Below are positions 9,001 to 18,018 of a stretch of DNA of 64,000 bases, in pieces (the stretch's first letter is position 1; each line of letters starts with the position of its first letter). Where the stretch lies: the NCBI RefSeq assembly GCF_000732945.1, contig NZ_CP008944.1, positions 558,001-622,000 on the forward strand, read 5' to 3'. Both the position numbers and the translations under genes were made by a program. Origin of the DNA: Corynebacterium atypicum (GTDB taxonomy: Bacteria; Actinomycetota; Actinomycetes; Mycobacteriales; Mycobacteriaceae). The notes beneath the pieces are model-generated. The model made no database searches. It saw only the letters and a list, made by a program, of their open reading frames with translations, and had not been told where the DNA came from.

Positions 9001-10080
9001 ATGCCCCTCCCCGAGAACACTGATGCAATCGTCCTCGTCGGCGGCAAAGGTACGCGGCTGCGTCCGCTGACGGTCAACACGCCTAAGCCGATGCTGCCCA
9101 CCGCGGGGTTTCCCTTCCTGCAGCACCTGCTGGCCCGGATCCGGGCGGCGGGGATGCGGCACGTGGTGCTGGGCACTTCTTATAAGGCGGAGGTGTTCGA
9201 GGAGTACTTTGGCGACGGCGCTGACTTTGGCCTGGAGATCGAGTACGTCGTCGAGGAACACGCCCTGGGCACCGGCGGCGGTATCCGCAACGTAGCTGAC
9301 CGGCTGCGGTTTGATACGGCTATGGTGTTCAACGGGGATATTTTGGCGGGCACTGATTTGGGTGCGTTGCTCGCGGCCCACGAGGATAAGGGGGCGGACG
9401 CGACGCTGCACCTGGTGCGGGTGAGTGACCCGCGGGCCTTCGGCTGCGTGCCCACGGACCCGGATGGGCGCGTGCTGGAGTTCTTGGAGAAGACGGAGGA
9501 CCCGCCCACCGACCAGGTGAACGCGGGCTGCTACGTGTTCAACCGCGACGTTATTGAACGGATCCCGGCCGGGCGGGTGGTTTCGGTGGAGCGCGAGACG
9601 TTCCCGCTGCTGCTGGAAGAGGGCGCGCGAGTCTTCGGGCATGTGGACTCTAGCTATTGGCGCGATATGGGCCGCCCTGACGACTTTGTGCGTGGTTCTT
9701 CTGACCTGGTGCGCGGTATCGCGCCTTCCCCCCTGCTGGAGGGGCACACCGGCGAAAGCTTCGTTGATCCCTCGGCTGGGGTGCGCGACGGCGTGTTCCT
9801 GCTGGGCGGGACGGCGGTGGGCCGCGGTTCCGAGATCGGGGCGGGGTGCCGCATCGATGACTCGGTGATTTTCGACGGCGTGACGGTGGAGCCCGGGGCG
9901 CGCATCGAGGATTCGATCATCGCCTCCGGGGCGCGTATTGGGGCGAACGCGCGCATCAGCGGGTGCGTCATTGGCGACGGCGCGCAGATCGGCGCCCGGT
10001 GCGAGTTGCGCGGCGGGATGCGCGTGTGGCCTGGGGTGACGATTCCCGATTCGGGGGTGCGGTTCTCTCCGGATGCTTAA
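9001..10080 (+). CDS. manC: Mannose-1-phosphate guanylyltransferase (GDP-mannose pyrophosphorylase)
   Basis: It makes GDP-mannose from mannose 1-phosphate and GTP for mannolipids and mycolate-wall glycans. The 359-residue protein opens with the nucleotidyltransferase signature GGKGTRLRPLT followed by NTPKPMLP. The middle has FNGDILAGTD with the metal-binding Asp. The last 90 residues are hexapeptide repeats of a left-handed beta helix (IGAGCRI, VTVEPGARI, ASGARIGANARI). It starts 54 bp after wbbL and is likely in the same transcript. Annotation as RmlA2 is sometimes used for this gene; the length, C-terminal repeats and closeness to manB and manA favour GDP-mannose. Confidence 0.85.
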   Translation: MPLPENTDAIVLVGGKGTRLRPLTVNTPKPMLPTAGFPFLQHLLARIRAAGMRHVVLGTSYKAEVFEEYFGDGADFGLEIEYVVEEHALGTGGGIRNVADRLRFDTAMVFNGDILAGTDLGALLAAHEDKGADATLHLVRVSDPRAFGCVPTDPDGRVLEFLEKTEDPPTDQVNAGCYVFNRDVIERIPAGRVVSVERETFPLLLEEGARVFGHVDSSYWRDMGRPDDFVRGSSDLVRGIAPSPLLEGHTGESFVDPSAGVRDGVFLLGGTAVGRGSEIGAGCRIDDSVIFDGVTVEPGARIEDSIIASGARIGANARISGCVIGDGAQIGARCELRGGMRVWPGVTIPDSGVRFSPDA

Positions 10081-10543
10081 CAGCGGTTAATGCGGATCTG
10101 GGCGCGCTGACTGTCGCTGCCCGGCATTCATAAGTGCTGGGCAAAGTGGAAAACTGGGCGGCGATATCCTAGCGGGCTGCGTCAACTCTGGCGCGGGAAG
10201 AGCCGAGCGTAGCTGCTTCGAGGCGGCGATGGCCCGTAATCCTTGGTGTGGCTATCGGATGCCACCACAACATGTAGTATCCCCGTTTATTTCCCCCATC
10301 TTTAGAAAGCTGTAACTAGAGTGACGGAAGTGAAGGTTGACGTGCACCTTTCCTTCAGCTCAAGCATAAGTTACACTCAACGCTTGACGATATTTAGTGT
10401 TCCGTGTTGAATCTCAACGGTGTAAGGGCTTTTGTACGTGGCGGCTGCACTTTGCGTGGAGCGACCGCACAGATTGCACGGATATCACGGCGCACTCGGT
10501 GCCAGTGAGTATGAATCGACGGTAAGGACGGTGGCGCAACACA
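10081..10543. other. Long intergenic region upstream of whiB2
   Basis: This 463-bp stretch contains no convincing protein gene. It is more AT-rich than its surroundings between about 10260 and 10420. It holds a plausible promoter for whiB2 (10384-10412) and a small inverted repeat AAGGT-N8-ACCTT at 10333-10350 just before it. The long spacing fits the complex control known for WhiB-type genes, but no specific regulator site was recognised. Confidence 0.6.
10384..10412 (+). promoter_or_regulatory. Candidate promoter of whiB2
   Basis: TTGACG at 10384-10389 and TTGAAT at 10407-10412 are separated by 17 bases. The -35 matches the consensus at five of six positions and the -10 at four of six. It would give a leader of about 125 bases before the ATG at 10544. 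No other pair upstream fits as well. Confidence 0.4.
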
Positions 10544-10834
10544 ATGGCAGACGACGCCACATTCCACGCAGGGGCTGCCGCGCGCCTGACGCTGGATGAC
10601 CTTTTCGGTGCCGTCGAACAGGAATGGCAAGACCAAGCGCTGTGTGCGCAGACCGACCCGGAAGCGTTCTTTCCTGAGAAAGGCGGCTCCACCCGGGAGG
10701 CAAAGCGCATCTGCCAGGCCTGCGCCGTGCGTGACGAATGCCTCGAGTACGCGCTGGAGCACGACGAAAGGTTCGGCATCTGGGGCGGGCTCTCCGACCG
10801 TGAACGCCGCCGCCTCAAACGCGACATCGGCTAG
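10544..10834 (+). CDS. whiB2: WhiB-family iron-sulfur transcription factor (WhiB2/WhcD type)
   Basis: A 96-residue WhiB protein. The four cluster-binding Cys are at 34, 57, 60 and 66 (C-x22-C-x2-C-x5-C). The turn motif GIWGGLS is at 78-84 and is followed by the basic DNA-binding tail RERRRLKRD. WhiB2/WhcD controls septation and cell division in actinobacteria (WhcD in C. glutamicum). Its place between manC and manB is the same in mycobacteria and corynebacteria. No good ribosome binding site lies within 12 bases of the ATG, so it may be weakly translated or the mRNA may be processed. Confidence 0.9.
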   Translation: MADDATFHAGAAARLTLDDLFGAVEQEWQDQALCAQTDPEAFFPEKGGSTREAKRICQACAVRDECLEYALEHDERFGIWGGLSDRERRRLKRDIG

Positions 10835-10845
10835 CTAGCCGTAAC

Positions 10846-11301
10846 CTACCAGGGGAAATCCGGGTTGATATCCCGCGGGTCCAAGTTGAGGTAATTCGCC
10901 ACAAGGGCGGTGAGCACGGTGCCGAGTAGCTCCGCCCGCTCCGTCGGCGTCGCACAGCGTTCCTCGACTGGCATCCGAAAAATCACGATGCGAGCCCGCG
11001 TCGGCTCCCCGCTAGCGTTCACGCCCGCCGGGATGACCCGGCCGAGGGGGACCGGCCCGTCCGCGCAGATCTCCGGTGGCAGGACCGTCATATCGGCGCG
11101 CAACCGCATCCGAGGAACCGTGTCCACCGCGACGTCGAGGTGGGCAAGCTGCGCGGGGTAGGCGGCCGCAAGCGGCGCGTACGCCGCAGTGACCGCGGCG
11201 TCGAAAATCTGTGACCGCGTGCGGTAGGCGGGTACCCCGGTGGGCAGCAGCGGGCCGCGCAGCCCACGCGCGCGGCGGTCGCGCGACACTCTTCCTCGCA
11301 T
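10846..11301 (-). CDS. Zincin-like family protein (Rv3259 type) without the HExxH site
   Basis: This belongs to the metallopeptidase family found next to whiB2 in actinobacteria. The start at 11301 gives 151 residues, begins in the family manner (MRGRVSRDRRARGLRGPLLP) and avoids most of the overlap with the divergent neighbour; an ATG at 11370 is also open. The family helix that carries His-Glu (for example VHEVVVEQVAELLGL in streptomycete relatives, from memory) is LGTVLTALVANYLNLD here, so His-Glu is Gly-Thr and no zinc site remains. The ending DPRDINPDFPW keeps the family pattern. It is therefore probably not a peptidase; a binding or structural role is open. It is convergent with whiB2, 11 bp apart. 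Confidence 0.75.
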   Translation of the reverse strand: MRGRVSRDRRARGLRGPLLPTGVPAYRTRSQIFDAAVTAAYAPLAAAYPAQLAHLDVAVDTVPRMRLRADMTVLPPEICADGPVPLGRVIPAGVNASGEPTRARIVIFRMPVEERCATPTERAELLGTVLTALVANYLNLDPRDINPDFPW

Positions 11302-11379
11302 GGCCCTTAGCCTAAGCGGCGCCAGCTGCGCGAACGGGAGCCCACGCCGCAGCGGGTGCCAAAATCTCAAGTAGCAGTC

Positions 11380-11385
11380 TAGACT
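11380..11385 (+). promoter_or_regulatory. -10 element of leaderless DUF3499 gene
   Basis: TAGACT lies 8 bases before the GTG at 11394, and there is no Shine-Dalgarno between them. Transcription should start at or next to the start codon. The same layout recurs at several places in this window. Confidence 0.5.
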
Positions 11386-11393
11386 TGACCGCT

Positions 11394-11840
11394 GTGAGTC
11401 AATTCCGCCGTTGTTCCCGCCCCGGGTGCTCCCGCCCCGCCGTGGCTACGCTGACATACGCATACGCGGAATCGACCGCGGTGGTTGGCCCGCTGGCCCC
11501 CAGTAGCGAACCGCACAGCTGGGACCTCTGCGCCCACCATGCTGACCATCTCACCGCCCCGCTGGGCTGGGAGATGCTGCGCGTCGAAGACATTGAAATC
11601 GACGAGGACGAAGAGATCACCGCGCTAGCCGAGGCCGTCCGGGAAGCCGGCAGGGTGACCAGCGGCCTCGTCCCGCCGCAAGACCCGAGCGCCACGGACG
11701 ATTCCGCGCTCAACCCGGCGACCTCGACGCATCCGGCCCACCGGGCCCGCCGGCTCGCACAGGAACGGGTGCGCCGCCGCGCCCACCTGCACGTGGTACC
11801 GGATCCGCCCGCAGAAACCGGACCGGACCACCAGCCTTAG
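11394..11840 (+). CDS. DUF3499 family protein
   Basis: A 148-residue actinobacterial protein of unknown function (Rv3258c family). The N-terminal half carries CSRPGC at about residues 6-11 and DLCAHHADHL at about 45-54, so Cys-Cys and Cys-His-His pairs could hold a zinc ion in a treble-clef-like fold. The C-terminal half is acidic then Pro/Arg-rich and probably disordered. I chose GTG at 11394 rather than the TTG at 11385 because a -10 hexamer ends at 11385 and a leaderless start at 11394 fits. The gene sits directly upstream of manB, as in mycobacteria. Confidence 0.85.
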   Translation: MSQFRRCSRPGCSRPAVATLTYAYAESTAVVGPLAPSSEPHSWDLCAHHADHLTAPLGWEMLRVEDIEIDEDEEITALAEAVREAGRVTSGLVPPQDPSATDDSALNPATSTHPAHRARRLAQERVRRRAHLHVVPDPPAETGPDHQP

Positions 11841-11919
11841 GCGCCACCGCGCCGAGCCCAGCTAACAGCACGACACGCCACCCGCCGCCAACGCGGTTAA
11901 GTTGAAGGAGCCTGCCCGC

Positions 11920-13287
11920 ATGCGCACCCACGAACACATAGCCAAGGTCGTCAAAGCCTACGACGTTCGTGGGGTAGTAGGCGAAGACATCGACGAGGCC
12001 CTCGTCTTCGACGTAGCTCAGTCCTTTGCCCGCCAGCTGCGCGAGGAGGCAGAGACTACCATCGCGGTCGGCCACGACATGCGCCCGTCCTCGCCCGCTT
12101 TAGCTGCCGCCTTCGCCCGTGGCGCGCAGGCGCAGGGCATCAACGTCATCGAGCTAGGGCTTACCGCCACCGACGAGCTCTACTTTGCCGCCGGCAGCTT
12201 CGGGTGCGCTGGGGCGATGTTCACCGCCAGCCACAACCCGGCGCGGTACAACGGCATCAAACTGTGCCGGCGCGGCGCTCGGCCCGTCAGCCAAGATACG
12301 GGCCTGGCGACAATCGCCAAGGACCTGGTGGCCGGTGTGCCCGCATACTCGGGCGCGCCGGGCAAGGCGGAACAGCGCGACGTGCTCGACGATTACGCCA
12401 GCTTCTTGCGCGGGCTTGTCGACGTCACGTCGAGCCGGCCGCTGCGCATCGCCGTCGACGCCGGCAACGGGATGGCGGGGCTGACCGTGCCCGCGGTGCT
12501 CGACCAGGAGAACTTCGACATCCGTGAGCTCTACTTCGAGCTCGACGGGACCTTTCCCAACCACGAGGCCAATCCGCTGGATCTGAAAAACCTGGTGGAC
12601 CTGCAGCGCTTCGTCGTCGCCGAGGGCGCGGACATCGGGCTCGCCTTCGACGGCGATGCCGATCGCTGCTTCGTGGTCGACGAGTTAGGCAATCCGGTTT
12701 CTCCCTCTGCGATCTGCGGGATCATCGCAGAGAACTACCTGGCGGAGCACCCCGGCGCCACGATCATCCACAACTTGATCACCTCGCAGGCCGTGCCGGA
12801 GATTATTCAAGAAAACGGCGGCACGCCCGTGCGCACGCGGGTGGGGCACTCGTATATTAAGGCCACCATGGCCTCGACCGGAGCGGTCTTTGGCGGCGAG
12901 CACTCCGCGCACTACTACTTCACCGAGTTCTTCAACGCCGATTCCGGCCTCCTGGCCGCGCTGCACGTCCTCCAGGCGCTGGGCGGCCAAGATCAGCCGT
13001 TGTCGCAGCTGATCTCCCGCTTCGAGCGCTACGTCGCCAGCGGCGAGATCAACTCGACGGTATCTGACCAAGCGGCCGCCACTGGCAAGGTCCACGACGC
13101 CTTCGCCGACCGCGCCGCCGATATCGACCTCCTTGACGGGCTGACGGTGCGCCTCAAAAACTCGAAGTCGTGGTTCAATGTGCGCCCTAGCAACACCGAA
13201 CCGCTGCTCAGGCTGAACGTGGAGGCGGCGAGCCAGGCGGAGGTGGACGAGCTGGCCGAAGAGGTCCTCGGAATCATTCGCGGCTAG
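11920..13287 (+). CDS. manB: Phosphomannomutase
   Basis: It interconverts mannose 6-phosphate and mannose 1-phosphate and so links manA to manC in GDP-mannose supply. The 455-residue protein has the four domains of the alpha-D-phosphohexomutase family: the phosphoserine loop FTASHNPARYNGIKL, the metal loop FDGDADRCF, the sugar-binding FGGEHSAHYYF and the phosphate-binding VRPSNTEPLLRLN. The ATG at 11920 has GAAGGAG 9 bases upstream. An in-frame TTG at 11902 lies before that site and is not a likely start. Confidence 0.92.
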   Translation: MRTHEHIAKVVKAYDVRGVVGEDIDEALVFDVAQSFARQLREEAETTIAVGHDMRPSSPALAAAFARGAQAQGINVIELGLTATDELYFAAGSFGCAGAMFTASHNPARYNGIKLCRRGARPVSQDTGLATIAKDLVAGVPAYSGAPGKAEQRDVLDDYASFLRGLVDVTSSRPLRIAVDAGNGMAGLTVPAVLDQENFDIRELYFELDGTFPNHEANPLDLKNLVDLQRFVVAEGADIGLAFDGDADRCFVVDELGNPVSPSAICGIIAENYLAEHPGATIIHNLITSQAVPEIIQENGGTPVRTRVGHSYIKATMASTGAVFGGEHSAHYYFTEFFNADSGLLAALHVLQALGGQDQPLSQLISRFERYVASGEINSTVSDQAAATGKVHDAFADRAADIDLLDGLTVRLKNSKSWFNVRPSNTEPLLRLNVEAASQAEVDELAEEVLGIIRG

Positions 13288-13423
13288 GCCCGCCCGCGGG
13301 CGTTGCGGGCGAGTACCCAGCAACCCCACATCCTTCTACTAGAGCCGCTGGCTAGCCTAGGATGGCACAGCAGGTTATAAACGGTGCCGTCGAGGCGGCG
13401 AACCGGAGGTAGAACACTTCATC

Positions 13424-14620
13424 ATGGAGTTACTCAACGGGATCATCCGAGCTTATCCGTGGGGGTCGCGGACGCTCATCCCGGCACTTTGCGGCCGCCC
13501 GGCGCCGACCGAGCGCCCGGAGGCGGAGCTGTGGTACGGGGCGCACTCCGCCGGCCCGTCGCAGCTGGCAGGCTCCGGCCGCCACCTCGACGCAGTCGTG
13601 GCCGCCGACCCGCAGGCGACGCTCGGCGACCGGGTGGCCGAGAGCTTTGGCGGTAGGCTGCCGTTTCTGGTCAAGATTCTGGCGGCTGACCAGCCGCTTT
13701 CCCTCCAGGCCCACCCCTCGCTGCAGCAGGCCCGGGAGGGCTTTGCGCGCGAAAACGAGGCCGGGCTCGCGGTGGATGCGGCCAACCGGAACTACCGCGA
13801 CGATAACCATAAGCCGGAGATCCTCATCGCGCTGACTCGCTTTTGTGCGATGGCGGGCTTTCGGCCCCTGGACAAGACCCGGGAGCTTTTCGCCGAACTC
13901 GACTGCCCGGCCTGCGAGCGCTACCTACCTATGCTCGAGCCCGGGCCGGACGGGGAAGGCGACCTGCGCGGCCTGTTCACCACCTGGATCACGATTCCCG
14001 CGGAGCACCGGCGCCAGCTGATCTCCGCCATCGTGGAACGCGCGCAGGCCCGCGGCCAGGTTGACGATTGGATTGGCGGCGTGCTGCGCACCGTGGTTGA
14101 TCTGAATAAGCGCTACCCCGGCGACGTCGGGGTGCTCGGGGCGCTGCTGCTCAACCATGTCACCTTGAATCCGGGCGAGGCGATCTACCTGGATGCCGGG
14201 CAGCTGCACGCGTACGTCCAGGGCATGGGCGTGGAGATTCAGTCGAACTCGGATAACGTGCTGCGCGGCGGGCTGACCTCGAAATACGTCGACGTGCCCG
14301 AGCTAGTGCGCGTGCTCAGATTCGACGAGCTGGATAGCCCCCGAGTCGAGCCGATTGCGCGCCCGACGCTCGCCGCCGGCGGGCTCGAATACCCGGTCCC
14401 CGTATCCGACTTCTCGGTGACGGTGGCTCGGCCCGGGCCATTTGGCTGGCCACTCGACCATGACGGCCCCGTGATCGCGCTGTGCACCAACGGCCACGCC
14501 TACTGCGAGAGTGCCGGCACGACGCTGCGGATCAAGTCCGGCGAGGCCGTGTGGATCCCGGCCAGCGACCCGCTGGCCACGCTGACCGGCCCGGGGCAAG
14601 TGGTAGCGGTCAGCTGCTGA
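13424..14620 (+). CDS. manA: Mannose-6-phosphate isomerase (type I)
   Basis: It interconverts fructose 6-phosphate and mannose 6-phosphate. The 398-residue cupin enzyme shows the zinc ligands: Gln and His in SLQAHPS, Glu in NHKPEI and His in YLDAGQLHAYVQG. It follows manB by 136 bp, so the GDP-mannose genes manC, manB and manA are in one block. GGAGG is 14 bases before the ATG, a long spacing. In mycobacteria a SIS-domain gene separates manB and manA; that gene is absent here. Confidence 0.9.
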   Translation: MELLNGIIRAYPWGSRTLIPALCGRPAPTERPEAELWYGAHSAGPSQLAGSGRHLDAVVAADPQATLGDRVAESFGGRLPFLVKILAADQPLSLQAHPSLQQAREGFARENEAGLAVDAANRNYRDDNHKPEILIALTRFCAMAGFRPLDKTRELFAELDCPACERYLPMLEPGPDGEGDLRGLFTTWITIPAEHRRQLISAIVERAQARGQVDDWIGGVLRTVVDLNKRYPGDVGVLGALLLNHVTLNPGEAIYLDAGQLHAYVQGMGVEIQSNSDNVLRGGLTSKYVDVPELVRVLRFDELDSPRVEPIARPTLAAGGLEYPVPVSDFSVTVARPGPFGWPLDHDGPVIALCTNGHAYCESAGTTLRIKSGEAVWIPASDPLATLTGPGQVVAVSC

Positions 14621-14627
14621 GCGGCTG

Positions 14628-15305
14628 CTAGAAGTTCAGCCCGGGTACCTCCGGAAGCGGAAGGCGCGGGCGCGGCTCCGGCTCTGCCGGGGAGGGCTCG
14701 GATGGTTCCTCTGGTGCGGTGCTCGACGGCCCGGGCGCCTCGCTCGTCTCCTCGGCGGTGCTGGGGTCGGGGACCGGCTCGCTCGTCGTGGGGTTTGCTG
14801 ACGGCTCGGGTGCGGGCTGCGGCTCGCCAGGCGCTGACGTCGTCCCCGGGGCCGGCGCTAAGGTCTCGTTCTTGGGCATCTCGACGATGTCTGTGGGGTG
14901 AATCACCCGCGTCGGCGTGCTGGCCTGTCCGGGCGCTGGTAGCGCCACCGCGCCCGGCGGCAGGTACGGGTCGAAGTCGCCGGGGCGCGCGTCGTACCGC
15001 GGGGCGTCATTAGTCGCCGGCTCGGGACGCTGCGGGCCGGGTGCGGCCCCGGCGCCCTCGGCCGCTTCGGTGGGCTCGGTGGTCGGTTGGGGCCGTGGGG
15101 TGTGCAGCGATTCCGAGTCTGCGGTGAGCTCGCCTGCACTCGTGTCATAGCCAGATTCGGCGGTCGTCGAATCGGCCGGGGTATTCAGCCGCCAGACGAG
15201 CACCCCGATGAGGAGGGCAGCGACGATTCCGCACGCTAGGAAGGTGAGGAATTTCCTCGCGCTGCCGACCACTGTTGCACCACTTTCGTATCCTCGGCTA
15301 ACCAT
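14628..15305 (-). CDS. Membrane-anchored proline-rich protein of unknown function
   Basis: A 225-residue protein with a short cytoplasmic start, one membrane helix at about residues 18-40 (KFLTFLACGIVAALLIGVLVW) and a long exported tail rich in Pro, Thr, Glu and Ser. The tail has two denser parts: DARPGDFDPYLPPGAVALPAPG and VIHPTDIVEMPKNETL, which may be the conserved core; the rest is low complexity. It is convergent with manA, 7 bp apart. A TTATAC hexamer abuts the ATG, so translation may begin at the in-frame GTG at 15272 instead. Function cannot be inferred. Confidence 0.7.
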   Translation of the reverse strand: MVSRGYESGATVVGSARKFLTFLACGIVAALLIGVLVWRLNTPADSTTAESGYDTSAGELTADSESLHTPRPQPTTEPTEAAEGAGAAPGPQRPEPATNDAPRYDARPGDFDPYLPPGAVALPAPGQASTPTRVIHPTDIVEMPKNETLAPAPGTTSAPGEPQPAPEPSANPTTSEPVPDPSTAEETSEAPGPSSTAPEEPSEPSPAEPEPRPRLPLPEVPGLNF

Positions 15306-15506
15306 GTATAACAGGCCTTGAGTAGGAAGCGTATTGACTTTCTCGGTTCATACTTGTGCCCTACGGGCGTGGGCCTGGCGCGGCTGCGGCGGGCGGCCCG
15401 CCGTAAAGGTCACAATGTGGTAACGAACATAGCAGAATTCCCCGCTGGGGCAAGGATGGCGTCGAGCAAGCCTTGAGCCAGACGGTCGATCCGAAAGGGA
15501 GAAATT

Positions 15507-15860
15507 ATGGGTGCCTGGGACGACAGGATCCTTGGGATGGACGTCGTTGAGGATTTCCTCGACGAGCTCAACGAGCTCGAAGATGAAGAGGAAGTCCTCG
15601 CGGCCGTCAAGGATGCCTGCGTGCTCGCGCAGTCCGCCGATGCCTCCGAGGATGAGTACACGATCGGTCTGGCCGCTGCGACGTTGGCGGCGATCTGGGC
15701 CGGCGCCCCGTTTTCGGCGGGTCAGATCGCAGACACGTACCCGGTGATTCGCAACCTGATCGGCTACGGCACCGAGGAGATCAGCGAAACGGCCCTGGAC
15801 GTGCTCGAATCGGCCGAAACCGAGGAGGACCTCGACGTCTTCTTGGAGGCGTTGAGCTAA
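15507..15860 (+). CDS. DUF4259-like protein
   Basis: A 117-residue acidic protein opening MGAWDDRILGMDVVEDFLDEL, which resembles the DUF4259 start in which MGAWG is followed by a short acidic helix. The C-terminal half repeats the pattern of acidic helices (ALDVLESAETEEDLDVFLEAL). GAAAGGGAG lies 6 bases before the ATG. It sits 86 bp upstream of sahH in the same direction. Nothing in the sequence indicates a function. Confidence 0.75.
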   Translation: MGAWDDRILGMDVVEDFLDELNELEDEEEVLAAVKDACVLAQSADASEDEYTIGLAAATLAAIWAGAPFSAGQIADTYPVIRNLIGYGTEEISETALDVLESAETEEDLDVFLEALS

Positions 15861-15946
15861 CCTGACCCGGCCGGCGTGGTGGTGCAGGCGGCTAGGGTAG
15901 AGGGGTCACTGCTGCAGAGACGACGTGAAGGAGCAGGTTTTTTAAG

Positions 15947-17386
15947 ATGACCACGGTGCATGATTTCAAGATCGCCGACATCAGCCTCGCCGAGGCCGGC
16001 CGGCATCAGATCCGGCTGGCAGAATACGAGATGCCGGGGCTGATGGCGCTGCGTGCGGAGTACGGGCAGGAAAAGCCGCTCGCGGGCGCGCGTATCGCCG
16101 GGTCGATCCACATGACCGTGCAGACGGCCGTCCTCATTGAGACGCTGACTGCTCTTGGCGCCGAGGTGCGCTGGGCGTCGTGCAACATCTTTTCCACTGA
16201 CAACGCCGCGGCGGCGGCCGTGGTGGTCGGCGACGGCACGCCGGAGGACCCCCAGGGCGTGCCTGTCTTCGCCTGGAAGGGCGAGACCCTCGAGGAGTAC
16301 TGGGACTGCGTGCGCGAGATCTTCACCTGGGGCGAGGGCGTAGAGCCGAACATGATCCTCGACGACGGCGGGGATGCCACCATGGCCGTGATCAAGGGCG
16401 TGGAATTCGAGCAGGCAGGAGCCGTGCCGCCGACCCAGGACACGGATTCGGACGAGGAAATCGCCTTCAAGGACATGCTCCGGGCCGCGCTCGCTGAGGA
16501 CCCGGAGCGCTGGCGCCGCGCTGCGTCGCAGATCCGCGGCACCACGGAAGAGACCACTACCGGCGTCCACCGGCTCTATCACTTCGCCCAGGAGGGCGTG
16601 CTTCCCTTCCCGGCCATGAACGTCAACGACGCGGTGACCAAGAGCAAGTTCGATAATAAATACGGCACCCGGCACAGCCTCATCGACGGCATCAACCGCG
16701 CCACGGACATGCTCATCGGCGGCAAGAACGTGCTCATCTGCGGCTACGGCGACGTCGGCAAGGGCTGCGCTGAGGCGATGAAGGGCCAGGGTGCGCGAGT
16801 CAAAGTCACCGAGGCGGACCCGATCAATGCGCTGCAGGCGCTCATGGAGGGCTTCCCCGTCGTGACTGTCGACGACGCGATTGGTGAGGCTGACATCGTG
16901 GTCACCGCGACCGGCAACGTTGGCATCATCTCGTTCGAGCAGATGCTCAAGATGAAGGACCACGCGGTATTGGGCAACATCGGCCACTTTGATAACGAGA
17001 TCGACATGGCCAGCCTTATCCACCGCGACGACGTGGAGCGCACCGAAATCAAGCCGCAGGTCGACGAGTTCCACCTGCCCAACGGGAGGGCGATCATCGT
17101 GCTCTCGATGGGCCGGCTGCTCAACCTGGGCAACGCCACCGGGCACCCCAGCTTTGTCATGTCCAACTCCTTCGCTGACCAGACGATCGCCCAGATCGAG
17201 CTGTTTACTAAGTACGGGGAGTATGAAAACGAGGTCTACCGGCTGCCGAAGATCCTCGACGAAAAGGTCGCCCGGATCCACGTCGAGGCGCTCGGCGGGA
17301 CCCTGACGGAGCTGACCAAGGAGCAGGCCGAGTACATCGGTGTGGACGTCGCCGGCCCGTTCAAGCCCGAGCACTACCGGTACTAA
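15947..17386 (+). CDS. sahH: Adenosylhomocysteinase
   Basis: It hydrolyses S-adenosylhomocysteine to adenosine and homocysteine, relieving product inhibition of methyltransferases. The 479-residue sequence has the family start through [17 protein letters not shown], the substrate-site segment [15 protein letters not shown], the NAD motif CGYGDVGKG, and the C-terminal ending FKPEHYRY that contributes Lys and Tyr to the neighbouring subunit's NAD site. The insert of about 40 residues after [10 protein letters not shown] is typical of actinobacterial and eukaryote-type enzymes. The stop overlaps the tmk start by one base. Confidence 0.95.
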   Translation: MTTVHDFKIADISLAEAGRHQIRLAEYEMPGLMALRAEYGQEKPLAGARIAGSIHMTVQTAVLIETLTALGAEVRWASCNIFSTDNAAAAAVVVGDGTPEDPQGVPVFAWKGETLEEYWDCVREIFTWGEGVEPNMILDDGGDATMAVIKGVEFEQAGAVPPTQDTDSDEEIAFKDMLRAALAEDPERWRRAASQIRGTTEETTTGVHRLYHFAQEGVLPFPAMNVNDAVTKSKFDNKYGTRHSLIDGINRATDMLIGGKNVLICGYGDVGKGCAEAMKGQGARVKVTEADPINALQALMEGFPVVTVDDAIGEADIVVTATGNVGIISFEQMLKMKDHAVLGNIGHFDNEIDMASLIHRDDVERTEIKPQVDEFHLPNGRAIIVLSMGRLLNLGNATGHPSFVMSNSFADQTIAQIELFTKYGEYENEVYRLPKILDEKVARIHVEALGGTLTELTKEQAEYIGVDVAGPFKPEHYRY

Positions 17387-17982
17387 TGCTGGTCGCTATC
17401 GAGGGCATTGACGGCGCCGGGAAGAACACCCTGGTCCGCGCCCTCCAGGAGGCGGCACCCGCCGAGGTCATCAGCTTCCCGCGCTACCGGGAGTCGATGC
17501 CGGCGGAGTTGGCCGCCGAGGCGCTGCACGGCCGCATGGGCGACTGCAGCGATTCGCCGTATGCGATGGCCACGCTCTTTGCGCTAGATCGCTACGGCGC
17601 GCGCGCCGAGCTCGAGGGGGCCGACGCGCGCGGCCTCGTGCTCTGCGACCGCTACGTGGCCTCGAACGCGGCCTACTCGCTCGCCCGGACCGGAGACCAC
17701 GAGATCGTTCGGTGGGTGGAGGAGCTCGAATTCGGCCGCCTGGGTCTGCCCCGGCCCGACCTGACGGTGCTTTTGGATACCCCGCCGCAGCTTGCTGGCG
17801 AGCGCGCGCAACAACGAGAGCGCACCGATGCGACACGTGCGCGGGACGTCTACGAGCGCGACGCGAGGCTGCAGGAGCGCACGTGGCAGGCTTACCTCGA
17901 GTTGGCGCGCAGCGGCTGGTCGAGTCGGTGGCTGGTAACCTCTAAACCGCGGGACATACTGGTCGCGCTGGGCCTGGACTAG
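17386..17982 (+). CDS. tmk: Thymidylate kinase
   Basis: It phosphorylates dTMP to dTDP. The 198-residue protein has the P-loop GIDGAGKNT at residues 7-15 and the DRY motif CDRYVASNAAYS. Asn14 at the place usually held by Ser or Thr is seen in other actinobacterial enzymes. Start and stop with sahH overlap as TAATG, so the two are translationally coupled. The mtrA start follows 36 bp downstream, so this may be one long transcript. Confidence 0.9.
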   Translation: MLVAIEGIDGAGKNTLVRALQEAAPAEVISFPRYRESMPAELAAEALHGRMGDCSDSPYAMATLFALDRYGARAELEGADARGLVLCDRYVASNAAYSLARTGDHEIVRWVEELEFGRLGLPRPDLTVLLDTPPQLAGERAQQRERTDATRARDVYERDARLQERTWQAYLELARSGWSSRWLVTSKPRDILVALGLD

Positions 17983-18018
17983 CGGGCTGAACCAAGCGAG
18001 CTTTTCTAGGAGGAAACG

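Noticed and set aside
10321..10410. A 29-codon open frame starting GTG in the whiB2 upstream region
   Set aside because: No family similarity, no ribosome binding site, and it runs over the best candidate promoter of whiB2.
15857..17374. A 505-codon open frame on the minus strand opposite sahH
   Set aside because: It mirrors sahH codon for codon, is rich in His, Arg and Val and matches no family; a high-GC shadow frame.
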